A stretch of DNA of 64,000 nucleotides from Pseudomonas saxonica (GCF_007858365.1 NZ_VFIO01000009.1:112964-176963); one strand, 5' to 3'; shown: positions 1-9,373, counted from the first letter of the stretch. Numbers and translations: made by a program. Notes: generated by a model from the sequence alone, not told the origin.

Positions 1-363
1 TTGGAAAAGTTTGCTGGCGACCTCTTGCCGGTAATTGACAGTCTTGAGCGTGGTCTTGAGCTGTCCAGCCCGGATGACGAGAACATTCGCCCAATGCGCG
101 AAGGGATTGAGCTGACACTGAAAATGTTCCAGGACACCCTGAAGCGTTATCAGCTGGAAGCGATTGATCCGCACGGCGAACCCTTTAATGCCGAGCATCA
201 TCAAGCTATGGCCATGCAGGAAAGCGCTGACCTGGAGCCGAACAGTGTGCTCAAGGTGTTTCAAAAGGGCTATCAGCTCAATGGTCGCTTGCTGCGCCCG
301 GCTATGGTCGTAGTCAGCAAGGCGCCAGCGCCGGTTTCGCCATCGATTGACGAGCAGGCTTGA
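1..363 (+). CDS. grpE: GrpE nucleotide exchange factor, 3' part
   Basis: GrpE releases ADP from DnaK and resets the DnaK chaperone cycle. The frame is open from base 1 and ends at the TGA before 364, so the 5' end lies outside the window; 120 residues are visible of a protein usually near 190. The visible part starts in the end of the long dimerising helix (LLPVIDSLERGLEL), continues through NAEHHQAMAMQE and ends with the beta-rich head (KGYQLNGRLLRPAMVVVSK), all typical of GrpE. The TTG at base 1 is only an internal Leu codon, not a start. dnaK follows 100 bases downstream, the usual grpE-dnaK-dnaJ order. Confidence 0.95.
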   Translation: MEKFAGDLLPVIDSLERGLELSSPDDENIRPMREGIELTLKMFQDTLKRYQLEAIDPHGEPFNAEHHQAMAMQESADLEPNSVLKVFQKGYQLNGRLLRPAMVVVSKAPAPVSPSIDEQA

Positions 364-407
364 AATCGGCCGCAAGGCCCCCATTTAGAAGTCAAGCGTT
401 AAGCAGT

Positions 408-434
408 GCCGCAGTTGGTCATTACTGCTGCGGC
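408..434 (+). promoter_or_regulatory. hairpin between grpE and dnaK
   Basis: GCCGCAG (408-414) pairs perfectly with CTGCGGC (428-434) around a 13-base loop and is followed by seven A rather than T. It is therefore not a + strand terminator. It may be an RNA processing or stabilising hairpin ahead of dnaK; function is not known. Confidence 0.35.
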
Positions 435-463
435 AAAAAAATTCAAATTTAGGGAGAGTAAAC

Positions 464-2380
464 ATGGGCAAAATTATCGGTATTGACCTCGGGACCACTA
501 ACTCGTGTGTTTCGGTTCTGGAAAACGGTAAAGCAAAAGTTATCGAAAACGCAGAAGGCGCGCGTACTACGCCGTCGATCGTTGCGTATGCCAATGATGG
601 CGAAATTCTGGTTGGCCAATCGGCCAAGCGTCAGGCAGTGACCAATCCGCATAACACCCTGTACGCGGTGAAGCGTTTGATCGGTCGTCGTTTTGACGAA
701 GAAGTTGTACAGAAAGACATTCAGATGGTGCCTTACAAAATCGTCAAGGCTGACAATGGCGACGCATGGGTTGAAGTGAACGGCCAGAAAATGGCTCCGC
801 CACAAATCTCGGCTGAAATTCTGAAGAAAATGAAGAAAACCGCCGAAGATTACCTCGGCGAGGCAGTGACTGAAGCGGTTATTACCGTTCCGGCCTACTT
901 CAACGACAGCCAGCGTCAGGCGACTAAAGACGCCGGCCGTATCGCGGGTCTGGACGTAAAACGCATCATCAACGAACCAACCGCTGCTGCTCTGGCTTAC
1001 GGTATGGACAAGGCGAAAGGCGACCACACTGTCATCGTTTATGACTTGGGTGGCGGTACTTTCGACGTGTCGGTCATTGAAATTGCCGAAGTGGATGGCG
1101 AGCATCAGTTTGAAGTGCTGGCAACCAACGGTGACACGTTCCTGGGTGGTGAAGACTTCGATATCCGTCTGATCGACTACCTGGTTGACGAGTTCAAGAA
1201 AGAAAGCGGCATGAACCTTAAAGGTGATCCGCTGGCCATGCAGCGTCTGAAAGAAGCTGCTGAAAAAGCCAAAATCGAACTGTCTTCGAGCCAGTCGACT
1301 GACGTGAATCTGCCTTACATCACTGCAGATGCCACTGGTCCTAAGCACTTGAACGTGAAAATTTCGCGCGCCAAGCTGGAATCGCTGGTTGAAGACCTGG
1401 TTCAGCGCACCATCGAACCTTGCCGTATCGCGTTGAAAGACGCCGGTATCGATGTGTCGAAAATCAACGACGTGATTCTGGTCGGTGGTCAGACTCGTAT
1501 GCCACTGGTTCAAAAACTGGTGACTGAGTTCTTCGGTAAAGAAGCACGTAAAGACGTGAACCCGGACGAAGCTGTTGCAATGGGTGCTGCTATCCAGGGC
1601 GCGGTATTGGCCGGTGATGTTAAAGACGTTCTGCTGCTGGACGTGAGCCCGCTGACTCTGGGTATCGAAACCATGGGCGGTGTCATGACTGCTCTGATCG
1701 AGAAAAACACCACGATTCCTACCAAGAAATCGCAAGTGTTCTCGACCGCTGACGACAACCAGGGCGCTGTGACCATTCACGTGCTGCAAGGTGAACGTAA
1801 GCAAGCGGCTCAGAACAAGTCGTTGGGCAAGTTCGACCTGGCTGACATTCCACCAGCTCCACGTGGCGTGCCTCAGATCGAAGTAACCTTTGACATCGAC
1901 GCCAACGGTATCTTGAACGTGAGCGCGAAAGACAAGGCGACCGGCAAATCTCAGTCGATCGTGATCAAGGCCAACTCCGGTCTGTCCGAGGAAGAAATTG
2001 CTCAGATGGTTCGCGACGCCGAGATCAACGCTGAGGAAGACCGCAAGTTCGAAGAACTGGCAGCTGCCCGTAACCAGGGTGACGCACTGGTTCACTCGAC
2101 TCGCAAAATGGTCGCCGATGCTGGTGACAAGGTGACTGAGGAAGAGAAAGCTGCAATCGAAGCTGCAGTGGTTGCTCTTGAAGCTGCTGTAAAAGGCGAC
2201 GACAAAGCGGCTATCGAAGCCAAGGTTGAAGAGCTGTCCAAAGTGTCTGCTCCAGTTGCTCAGAAGATGTACGCCGAGCAAGCAAACCCTGCAGACGCAG
2301 CGGCCAAGCCAGCTGATTCGGCTGAAAAAGCTGACGACGTTGTCGATGCTGAGTTTGAAGAAGTAAAAGACAACAAGTAA
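464..2380 (+). CDS. dnaK: Molecular chaperone DnaK (Hsp70)
   Basis: Cytosolic Hsp70 ATPase that binds exposed hydrophobic segments and folds them with DnaJ and GrpE. The 638 residues match the family length. The N-terminal nucleotide-binding domain carries the phosphate-1 motif GIDLGTTNS at residues 5-13 and the phosphate-2 motif DLGGGTFDVS from residue 194; the substrate-binding domain follows from about residue 390, then the helical lid and an acidic tail ending in AEFEEVKDNK. The ATG is preceded by AGGGAGAGT. It sits between grpE and dnaJ. A 610-codon reading frame on the opposite strand (449-2281) is a composition artefact. Confidence 0.99.
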   Translation: MGKIIGIDLGTTNSCVSVLENGKAKVIENAEGARTTPSIVAYANDGEILVGQSAKRQAVTNPHNTLYAVKRLIGRRFDEEVVQKDIQMVPYKIVKADNGDAWVEVNGQKMAPPQISAEILKKMKKTAEDYLGEAVTEAVITVPAYFNDSQRQATKDAGRIAGLDVKRIINEPTAAALAYGMDKAKGDHTVIVYDLGGGTFDVSVIEIAEVDGEHQFEVLATNGDTFLGGEDFDIRLIDYLVDEFKKESGMNLKGDPLAMQRLKEAAEKAKIELSSSQSTDVNLPYITADATGPKHLNVKISRAKLESLVEDLVQRTIEPCRIALKDAGIDVSKINDVILVGGQTRMPLVQKLVTEFFGKEARKDVNPDEAVAMGAAIQGAVLAGDVKDVLLLDVSPLTLGIETMGGVMTALIEKNTTIPTKKSQVFSTADDNQGAVTIHVLQGERKQAAQNKSLGKFDLADIPPAPRGVPQIEVTFDIDANGILNVSAKDKATGKSQSIVIKANSGLSEEEIAQMVRDAEINAEEDRKFEELAAARNQGDALVHSTRKMVADAGDKVTEEEKAAIEAAVVALEAAVKGDDKAAIEAKVEELSKVSAPVAQKMYAEQANPADAAAKPADSAEKADDVVDAEFEEVKDNK

Positions 2381-2700
2381 TTAGCTTGTTTGTCGCCCGG
2401 TTGACCGCGCGCTTGCGGTGACTGGTAGGATGTCGCCGCGCGGGAGCTTGCTCCCGCGTTGGCGTGTCTGGAGTAGAGGAATTTTTACAGCATGCGACAA
2501 GGTCGGATGCTGGCGGTTGGGCTTGGAGGTTTTTATGTTCCGCCCGCACGAAACCGCTCCTGTCAGCCAATGCATTGGCTGTTAATCAGAAACCAATATC
2601 GTTGAAAAAGACGTGAGTCGAGTCTGGTCTCTATCGGATTTGGCGGGTTTGGTGAGGCTCGGGAGGGTTTTGCCGAACGTCCTTGAGAGTGCAAAGAATT
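2381..2700 (+). other. dnaK-dnaJ intergenic region
   Basis: About 320 bases with no convincing gene. It contains one REP-like hairpin at 2439-2458 and otherwise no recognised motif. Short reading frames on the - strand here look like noise. Confidence 0.6.
2439..2458. repeat. REP-like palindrome
   Basis: CGCGGGAG and CTCCCGCG form a perfect 8-bp stem around CTTG. This GCGGGAGCTTGCTCCCGC type is a very common extragenic palindrome in fluorescent pseudomonads. It may also end or protect the dnaK message; only two T follow the stem. Confidence 0.6.
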
Positions 2701-3825
2701 ATGGCAAAGCGCGATTATTACGAAATTTTGGGTGTCGAGCGTACTTCCACTGAGGTGGAGTTGAAGAAGGCATACCGACGTCTGGCAATGAAGCATCACC
2801 CGGACCGTAATCCGGATGACAAGGCTTCAGAAGAGCTGTTCAAAGAAGCGAACGAAGCTTACGAAGTCCTGTCGGACTCCAGCAAACGTGCTGCCTATGA
2901 TCAATACGGGCATGCCGGTGTCGACCCGCAAATGGGTGGCGGCGGTGCTGGGTTTGGTGGGCAAAACTTCTCCGACATCTTTGGTGATGTCTTCAGTGAT
3001 TTCTTTGGCGGTGGTCGTGGCGGCTCCCGGGGCGGCGCTCAGCGTGGTAGCGATTTGCGCTATACGCTTGAGCTGGATCTGGAAGAGGCTGTACGCGGTA
3101 CCACGGTCAATATTCGAGTTCCTACGCTGGTTAATTGCAAGCCGTGTGACGGTTCTGGCGCCAAGAAGGGTTCTTCGCCTGTTACCTGTACGACCTGTGG
3201 CGGTATTGGCCAGGTGCGTATGCAGCAGGGTTTCTTTGCGGTTCAGCAAACGTGTCCGCGCTGCCATGGTCAGGGCAAGATCATTTCTGATCCGTGCGAC
3301 AGCTGCCGTGGTGAAGGTCGCGTAGAAGAGTACAAAACCCTTTCGGTGAAAGTGCCTGCGGGTGTTGATACCGGCGATCGCATTCGTCTGTCGGGTGAAG
3401 GCGAGGCTGGCGTACAGGGTGGGCCTGCGGGCGATCTGTACGTGGTTATCGAGGTGCGTGAGCACGCGATTTTCCAGCGCGACGGCAAGCATCTGTTCTG
3501 TGAAGTGCCTATCAATTTTGCTGATGCGGCGCTGGGTGCAGAGCTTGAAGTCCCGACGCTTGACGGTCGAGTCAAGTTGAAAGTGCCTGAGGGCACTCAG
3601 AGCGGTAAACAGTTCCGTATTCGCGGCAAGGGCGTTGCCCCTGTGCGGGGTGGTGGTGCTGGTGATCTGATGTGTCGTGTGGTTGTTGAAACACCGGTGA
3701 AGTTGAGCCGACGTCAGCGTGAGCTGATGGAAGAGTTTCGCTCCACGCTGGAAGGTGACAGCAGTCACTCGCCTAACGCAACAGGCTGGTTCGAAGGCGT
3801 GAAGCGCTTCTTCGGCGACTTATAA
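2701..3825 (+). CDS. dnaJ: Co-chaperone DnaJ (Hsp40)
   Basis: DnaJ delivers substrates to DnaK and stimulates its ATPase. The 374-residue protein starts MAKRDYYEILGV, the universal DnaJ N-terminus, so the ATG at 2701 is preferred over an in-frame TTG at 2683. The J domain has HPD at residues 33-35; a Gly/Phe-rich linker follows (GGGGAGFGG, FFGGGRGG); the zinc domain has four CxxCxGxG repeats (CKPCDGSG, CTTCGGIG, CPRCHGQG, CDSCRGEG); then two C-terminal substrate-binding domains. dapB begins 10 bases after the stop, so the two may be cotranscribed. Confidence 0.99.
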   Translation: MAKRDYYEILGVERTSTEVELKKAYRRLAMKHHPDRNPDDKASEELFKEANEAYEVLSDSSKRAAYDQYGHAGVDPQMGGGGAGFGGQNFSDIFGDVFSDFFGGGRGGSRGGAQRGSDLRYTLELDLEEAVRGTTVNIRVPTLVNCKPCDGSGAKKGSSPVTCTTCGGIGQVRMQQGFFAVQQTCPRCHGQGKIISDPCDSCRGEGRVEEYKTLSVKVPAGVDTGDRIRLSGEGEAGVQGGPAGDLYVVIEVREHAIFQRDGKHLFCEVPINFADAALGAELEVPTLDGRVKLKVPEGTQSGKQFRIRGKGVAPVRGGGAGDLMCRVVVETPVKLSRRQRELMEEFRSTLEGDSSHSPNATGWFEGVKRFFGDL

Positions 3826-3835
3826 GGGGCGGGAC

Positions 3836-4642
3836 ATGCGACGTATAGCTGTTATGGGTGCTGCCGGGCGCATGGGTAAAACCCTGATTGATGCGGTGCA
3901 GCAGCGTTCGCCGCTGTGCGGCCTGACCGCTGCGATTGTTCGTCCGGGCAGCTCGTTGATCGGTGCAGATGCCGGTGAATTGGTATCCCTGGGTCGTCTT
4001 GGTGTTGCGCTGTCGGCTAATTTGCAGGCGGTTGCGGATGACTTCGATGTATTGATCGACTTCACGCTTCCTGACGTTATGCTGAAAAACCTTGAGATTT
4101 GCCGTCAGTCTGGCAAGGCCATGGTGATTGGTACGACAGGGTTGAGTCCGGTGCAAAAGCAATTGCTCGCCGAGGCGGGCAAAGACATTCCGATCGTTTT
4201 TGCTGCGAACTTCAGCGTAGGCGTAAATTTGTCGCTTAAGTTGCTGGATATGGCTGCTCGAGTGATGGGGGAGGATGCGGACATCGAAATCATCGAAGCG
4301 CACCACCGTCATAAAATCGATGCGCCTTCCGGCACTGCCCTGCGCATGGGTGAGGTAATTGCCGATGCGTTGGGGCGTGACCTGCAAAAGGTTGCGGTCT
4401 ATGGTCGAGAAGGGCATACCGGCGCACGTGAGCGCGAGACAATCGGTTTTGCGACGGTTCGCGGTGGCGATGTAGTTGGGGATCACACGGTGTTGTTCGC
4501 CACTGAAGGTGAGCGCCTTGAGATTACCCACAAAGCGTCCAGCCGCATGACGTTCGCCAAGGGTGCGGTTCGCGCTGCGCTATGGCTGGAGGGCAGCGAG
4601 CCGGGCCTGTATGACATGCAGGATGTGCTCGAGCTGCGTTGA
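3836..4642 (+). CDS. dapB: 4-hydroxy-tetrahydrodipicolinate reductase
   Basis: NAD(P)H-dependent reductase of the diaminopimelate/lysine pathway, supplying lysine and the peptidoglycan cross-link residue. It has 268 residues. The dinucleotide-binding loop GxxGRMG lies at residues 8-14 and the catalytic signature EAHHRHKIDAPSGTA around residues 154-168 (H156, H157, K160). The start ATG follows GGGGCGGGAC. It is followed by a strong intrinsic terminator at 4659-4690, so the dnaJ-dapB unit ends here. Confidence 0.98.
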   Translation: MRRIAVMGAAGRMGKTLIDAVQQRSPLCGLTAAIVRPGSSLIGADAGELVSLGRLGVALSANLQAVADDFDVLIDFTLPDVMLKNLEICRQSGKAMVIGTTGLSPVQKQLLAEAGKDIPIVFAANFSVGVNLSLKLLDMAARVMGEDADIEIIEAHHRHKIDAPSGTALRMGEVIADALGRDLQKVAVYGREGHTGARERETIGFATVRGGDVVGDHTVLFATEGERLEITHKASSRMTFAKGAVRAALWLEGSEPGLYDMQDVLELR

Positions 4643-4658
4643 AATACCTCTGTAATAT

Positions 4659-4690
4659 CGGGCTATTGCGCAATCAATAGCCCGTTTTTT
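4659..4690 (+). terminator. Intrinsic terminator after dapB
   Basis: CGGGCTATTG (4659-4668) pairs perfectly with CAATAGCCCG (4675-4684) around a six-base loop and is followed by six T. Confidence 0.92.
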
Positions 4691-4708
4691 AACCGCTAAG
4701 CGATGTGC

Positions 4709-4714
4709 TGTCGC
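4709..4714 (+). promoter_or_regulatory. possible ArgR half-site upstream of carA
   Basis: TGTCGC matches the conserved half of the Pseudomonas ArgR recognition sequence, but the expected AA eight bases further is absent (GT is found). Arginine control of carAB is known in P. aeruginosa; this site is a weak candidate only. Confidence 0.2.
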
Positions 4715-4763
4715 ATTCCTCAGTCTTTTCGGCTCTTTAGCGGTAGACCAAAAAAGCCTTTTT

Positions 4764-4858
4764 CTGTAAGCTACAGCTTTAGTGTGTCCACTAAAAGCGC
4801 GCAGAATTATTCAGTGAAGAAGCGGGGTGACGTGTCCATACGTCACTCCGCTTTTTTA
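4764..4858 (+). promoter_or_regulatory. carA leader with attenuator-like terminator
   Basis: Three hairpins lie in series before carA. CTGTA/TACAG is at 4764-4776, GCTTTAGTG/CACTAAAAGC at 4776-4798 with a one-base bulge, and a 12-bp stem AGCGGGGTGACG (4821-4832) with CGTCACTCCGCT (4841-4852), one G-U pair, runs straight into TTTTTTT. The last has the form of an intrinsic terminator placed 45 bases before the carA start. Because dapB already has its own terminator at 4659-4690, this one most probably attenuates carAB transcription; what it senses (pyrimidines or arginine) cannot be read from the sequence. Confidence 0.6.
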
Positions 4859-4902
4859 CAACCTGCGATCGCCCTTTCAGGCTTTATTTACGGGAGGTCT
4901 TC

Positions 4903-6039
4903 TTGACTAAGCAAGCCATACTCGCCCTCGCTGATGGCAGCATTTTTCGCGGCGAAGCCATTGGTGCCGACGGTCAAACCGTTGGTGAGGTGGTGTTTAA
5001 CACCGCAATGACTGGCTACCAGGAGATCCTGACGGATCCTTCCTACGCTCAGCAAATCGTGACCCTGACTTACCCGCATGTCGGCAATACCGGTACTACG
5101 CCGGAAGATGCCGAGTCTGATCGTGTTTGGTCCGCAGGTTTGGTGATCCGTGATCTGCCACTGGTTGCCAGCAACTGGCGTAACACAATGTCGTTGTCTG
5201 ACTACCTGAAAGCCAACAATGTTGTGGCTATCGCCGGTATCGACACCCGTCGCCTGACACGCATTCTGCGTGAGAAAGGCGCACAAAACGGCTGCATCAT
5301 GGCTGGCGACAACATTTCTGACGAAGCGGCCATTGCCGCTGCACGTGGTTTCCCTGGCCTCAAAGGCATGGACCTGGCGAAAGTCGTCACGACCGATAAA
5401 GCCTACGAGTGGCGTTCCAGCGTCTGGAACCTGGCGACCGACAGTCATCCGACTATCGAAGCCAGCGAGTTGCCTTACCACGTTGTGGCTTACGACTACG
5501 GCGTAAAGTGGAACATCCTGCGCATGCTGGTTGAGCGCGGCTGCCGCGTGACCGTGGTTCCGGCTCAGACGCCTGCCAGTGATGTACTGGCGCTGAATCC
5601 TGATGGCGTGTTCCTGTCCAACGGCCCGGGTGATCCTGAGCCTTGCGACTACGCAATCAAGGCGATTCAGGAAGTGCTGACTACCGAGATACCGGTGTTC
5701 GGTATTTGCTTGGGCCATCAGCTGCTGGCACTGGCTTCGGGCGCCAAGACTGTAAAAATGGGTCATGGCCACCATGGTGCTAACCACCCGGTTCAGGATC
5801 TGGACACCGGTGTTGTGATGATCACCAGCCAGAACCACGGTTTTGCGGTGGATGAAGCCACTTTGCCAGCCAATGTGCGTGCGATTCACAAGTCGCTGTT
5901 CGACGGCACCCTGCAGGGTATCGAACTGACCGACAAGAGCGCTTTCAGCTTCCAGGGTCACCCTGAAGCCAGCCCGGGCCCGAACGACGTAGCACCGCTG
6001 TTCGATCGCTTCATCAATGAGATGGCCAAGCGCCGCTGA
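4903..6039 (+). CDS. carA: Carbamoyl-phosphate synthase small subunit
   Basis: Glutaminase subunit that feeds ammonia to CarB for carbamoyl phosphate, the shared precursor of arginine and pyrimidines. The 378 residues carry the class I glutamine amidotransferase triad: Cys269 in GICLGHQ, and His353 and Glu355 in FQGHPEASPGPND. The start is TTG at 4903, preceded by a strong GGGAGG; the N-terminus TKQAILALADGSIFRGEAIG fits the family. carB begins about 110 bases downstream with no gene between them. Confidence 0.98.
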   Translation: MTKQAILALADGSIFRGEAIGADGQTVGEVVFNTAMTGYQEILTDPSYAQQIVTLTYPHVGNTGTTPEDAESDRVWSAGLVIRDLPLVASNWRNTMSLSDYLKANNVVAIAGIDTRRLTRILREKGAQNGCIMAGDNISDEAAIAAARGFPGLKGMDLAKVVTTDKAYEWRSSVWNLATDSHPTIEASELPYHVVAYDYGVKWNILRMLVERGCRVTVVPAQTPASDVLALNPDGVFLSNGPGDPEPCDYAIKAIQEVLTTEIPVFGICLGHQLLALASGAKTVKMGHGHHGANHPVQDLDTGVVMITSQNHGFAVDEATLPANVRAIHKSLFDGTLQGIELTDKSAFSFQGHPEASPGPNDVAPLFDRFINEMAKRR

Positions 6040-6151
6040 TCAATGCTGCGTTGCAGTTCGATGGTGGCCCCGAGCTTCGGTGGCCCCTCGGGCGCTTCAG
6101 TATCTTGATTGACAGCTTGCCGACTGACCTGCGGATTTGAGTGACAAACCC

Positions 6152-9100
6152 ATGCCAAAACGTACAGACATTAAAAGCATCTTGATTCTCGGCGCTGGCC
6201 CGATCGTTATCGGCCAGGCCTGCGAATTCGACTACTCCGGCGCCCAGGCCTGCAAGGCTCTGCGTGAGGAGGGTTACCGCGTCATTCTGGTTAACTCCAA
6301 CCCGGCCACCATCATGACCGACCCGGACATGGCCGACGCAACTTACATCGAGCCGATCAAGTGGCAGACCGTTGCCAAGATCATCGAAAAAGAGCGCCCA
6401 GACGCACTGTTGCCAACCATGGGTGGCCAGACTGCTCTGAACTGCGCACTGGATCTGGAGCGTGAAGGCGTTCTGGAGAAGTTTGGCGTAGAGATGATCG
6501 GTGCCAATGCCGACACCATCGACAAGGCTGAGGACCGTTCGCGTTTCGACAAAGCCATGAAGTCCATCGGCCTTGATTGCCCGCGTTCGGGTATCGCGCA
6601 CAGCATGGAAGAGGCCAATGCGGTTCTCGAAAAGCTGGGCTTTCCATGCATCATTCGTCCTTCCTTCACCATGGGCGGCACCGGTGGCGGTATTGCTTAC
6701 AACCGTGAAGAGTTCGAAGAGATTTGTTCCCGCGGTCTGGATTTGTCGCCCACCAAAGAGCTGTTGATCGACGAATCGCTGATTGGTTGGAAAGAGTACG
6801 AGATGGAGGTTGTCCGCGATAAGAAGGACAACTGCATCATCGTCTGCTCGATTGAAAACTTTGATCCGATGGGCGTGCATACAGGTGACTCGATCACCGT
6901 TGCGCCAGCGCAAACCCTGACGGACAAGGAATACCAGATCATGCGGAACGCCTCTTTGGCGGTGCTGCGTGAAATTGGCGTTGAAACGGGCGGTTCAAAC
7001 GTTCAGTTCGGCATTTGCCCGAACACAGGCCGTATGGTCGTGATCGAGATGAACCCGCGTGTATCGCGTTCTTCGGCGCTGGCTTCCAAGGCCACCGGTT
7101 TCCCGATTGCGCGCATCGCTGCCAAGCTGGCCATCGGTTACACCCTGGATGAGTTGCAAAACGAAATCACCGGCGGTGCGATGCCGGCCTCGTTCGAGCC
7201 GTCCATCGACTACGTTGTGACCAAGCTGCCACGTTTTGCTTTCGAGAAGTTCCCGAAAGCTGACGCGCGCCTGACGACTCAGATGAAGTCGGTGGGTGAA
7301 GTGATGGCTATCGGCCGGACCTTCCAGGAATCTCTGCAAAAAGCCCTTCGCGGTCTGGAAGTGGGCGTTAGCGGTCTGGATCCAAAGCTCGACCTGAGCA
7401 ATCCGGAAAGCATGGCCGTGCTCAAGCGTGAGCTGACTGTTCCGGGCGCCGAGCGTATCTGGTACGTGGCTGATGCATTCCGCGCAGGCATGACTGTCGA
7501 AGACATCTTTGGCATGAACATGATTGATCCTTGGTTCTTGGTACAGATCGAAGATCTGATCAAGGATGAAGAAAAGATCAAGACGATGGCGCTGTCCTCG
7601 ATTGATCGTGATGCGATGTATCGCCTTAAGCGCAAAGGCTTCTCGGATGCACGTCTGGCTGTACTGCTGGGTGTGACCGAGAAAAACCTGCGTCGCCATC
7701 GTCACAAGCTGGAAGTGTTCCCGGTTTACAAGCGTGTTGACACCTGCGCGGCCGAGTTCGCTACTGATACGGCTTACATGTACTCCACCTATGAGGAAGA
7801 GTGCGAATCCAACCCTTCGGATCGTGACAAGATCATGATTCTGGGTGGTGGCCCGAACCGTATCGGTCAAGGTATCGAGTTCGACTACTGCTGCGTTCAC
7901 GCCGCTCTGGCGCTGCGTGCCGATGGTTACGAGACCATCATGGTCAACTGCAACCCGGAAACCGTTTCCACCGACTACGACACTTCGGATCGTCTGTACT
8001 TTGAGTCGGTCACGTTGGAAGACGTGCTGGAAATCGTTCGTGTCGAGAAGCCAAAAGGCGTGATCGTTCAGTACGGCGGCCAAACCCCGCTGAAACTGGC
8101 TCGTGCTCTTGAAGAAGCTGGCGTGCCGATCATCGGTACCAGCCCGGATGCTATCGACCGTGCAGAAGACCGCGAGCGTTTCCAGCAGATGGTTGAGCGC
8201 CTGAACCTGCGTCAGCCGCCAAACGCGACAGTGCGCAGCGAAGACGAAGCCATTCGCGCAGCCTCCAAAATCGGTTATCCGCTGGTGGTGCGTCCTTCCT
8301 ACGTGTTGGGCGGTCGTGCGATGGAAATCGTTTACGAAGAAGAAGAGCTCAAGCGTTATCTGCGTGATGCGGTGAAAGTGTCCAATGACAGCCCGGTGCT
8401 GCTGGATCACTTCCTCAACTGCGCAATCGAAATGGACGTTGATGCGGTATGCGACGGCACGGATGTAGTCATCGGCGCGATCATGCAGCATATCGAACAG
8501 GCAGGTGTTCACTCCGGTGACTCCGCGTGCTCACTGCCGCCTTACTCTTTGCCGCTGCACATCCAGAATGAGATGCGCGAACAGGTCAAGAAAATGGCTC
8601 TGGAATTGGGCGTTGTCGGCCTGATGAACGTGCAGCTTGCCCTGCAAGGCGAAGACATCTACGTCATTGAAGTGAACCCGCGTGCCTCGCGTACCGTTCC
8701 TTTCGTATCCAAGTGCATCGGCGTTTCTCTGGCAATGATCGCAGCACGCGTCATGGCTGGTAAAACCCTGAAGGAAATTGGTTTCACCAAAGAAATCATT
8801 CCTAACTTCTACAGTGTGAAAGAGGCGGTCTTCCCGTTCGCCAAATTCCCGGGTGTTGACCCGATTCTCGGCCCAGAGATGAAGTCCACCGGTGAAGTGA
8901 TGGGCGTGGGCGATACCTTTGGTGAAGCATTTGCCAAGGCTCAAATGGGCGCTAGCGAAGTGCTGCCAACTGGCGGAACTGCGTTCATCAGCGTGCGTGA
9001 CGACGACAAGCCTTTGGTGGCGGGTGTTGCCCGTGACCTGATCAATCTGGGCTTCGAAATCGTTTCGACGGTAGGCACTGCCAAGTTTATCGAGGCTGCC

Positions 9101-9373
9101 GGTCTTAAAGTCCGCCGCGTGAACAAGGTGACCGAAGGTCGTCCACACGTTGTCGACATGATCAAGAATGACGAAGTTAGCTTGATCATCAATACAACTG
9201 AGGGTCGTCAGTCGATTGCTGACTCTTACTCCATTCGCCGCAACGCGCTGCAGCACAAGATTTACTGCACAACGACCATTGCTGCTGGCGAAGCGATCTG
9301 TGAAGCGCTTAAATTCGGTCCTGAAAAAACCGTACGCAGCTTGCAGGATCTACACGCAGGATTGAAGGCATGA
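6152..9373 (+). CDS. carB: Carbamoyl-phosphate synthase large subunit
   Basis: Synthetase subunit making carbamoyl phosphate from bicarbonate, ammonia and two ATP. The 1073 residues are the usual length. Two homologous ATP-grasp halves are visible (starting ILILGAGPIVIGQACEFDYS and IMILGGGPNRIGQGIEFDYC), then a C-terminal allosteric domain. The ATG at 6152 (MPKRTDIKSILILGAG) matches the family; an in-frame TTG five codons upstream is less likely. The stop overlaps the greA start by four bases (ATGA), so carB and greA are translationally linked. Confidence 0.99.
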   Translation: MPKRTDIKSILILGAGPIVIGQACEFDYSGAQACKALREEGYRVILVNSNPATIMTDPDMADATYIEPIKWQTVAKIIEKERPDALLPTMGGQTALNCALDLEREGVLEKFGVEMIGANADTIDKAEDRSRFDKAMKSIGLDCPRSGIAHSMEEANAVLEKLGFPCIIRPSFTMGGTGGGIAYNREEFEEICSRGLDLSPTKELLIDESLIGWKEYEMEVVRDKKDNCIIVCSIENFDPMGVHTGDSITVAPAQTLTDKEYQIMRNASLAVLREIGVETGGSNVQFGICPNTGRMVVIEMNPRVSRSSALASKATGFPIARIAAKLAIGYTLDELQNEITGGAMPASFEPSIDYVVTKLPRFAFEKFPKADARLTTQMKSVGEVMAIGRTFQESLQKALRGLEVGVSGLDPKLDLSNPESMAVLKRELTVPGAERIWYVADAFRAGMTVEDIFGMNMIDPWFLVQIEDLIKDEEKIKTMALSSIDRDAMYRLKRKGFSDARLAVLLGVTEKNLRRHRHKLEVFPVYKRVDTCAAEFATDTAYMYSTYEEECESNPSDRDKIMILGGGPNRIGQGIEFDYCCVHAALALRADGYETIMVNCNPETVSTDYDTSDRLYFESVTLEDVLEIVRVEKPKGVIVQYGGQTPLKLARALEEAGVPIIGTSPDAIDRAEDRERFQQMVERLNLRQPPNATVRSEDEAIRAASKIGYPLVVRPSYVLGGRAMEIVYEEEELKRYLRDAVKVSNDSPVLLDHFLNCAIEMDVDAVCDGTDVVIGAIMQHIEQAGVHSGDSACSLPPYSLPLHIQNEMREQVKKMALELGVVGLMNVQLALQGEDIYVIEVNPRASRTVPFVSKCIGVSLAMIAARVMAGKTLKEIGFTKEIIPNFYSVKEAVFPFAKFPGVDPILGPEMKSTGEVMGVGDTFGEAFAKAQMGASEVLPTGGTAFISVRDDDKPLVAGVARDLINLGFEIVSTVGTAKFIEAAGLKVRRVNKVTEGRPHVVDMIKNDEVSLIINTTEGRQSIADSYSIRRNALQHKIYCTTTIAAGEAICEALKFGPEKTVRSLQDLHAGLKA

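Noticed and set aside
449..2281. 610-codon reading frame antisense to dnaK
   Set aside because: It mirrors the codon bias of dnaK on the other strand, has a His/Phe/Val-rich composition with no recognisable domain, and dnaK is certain.
4703..4906. 67-codon frame across the carA leader, considered as a leader peptide
   Set aside because: It reads through the attenuator stem to the carA start, lacks a ribosome binding site and shows no Arg or pyrimidine-pathway codon run.
6995..8512. 505-codon antisense frame in carB (also 24336-25769 in pnp)
   Set aside because: Shadow frames of highly biased genes; no start context or motif.
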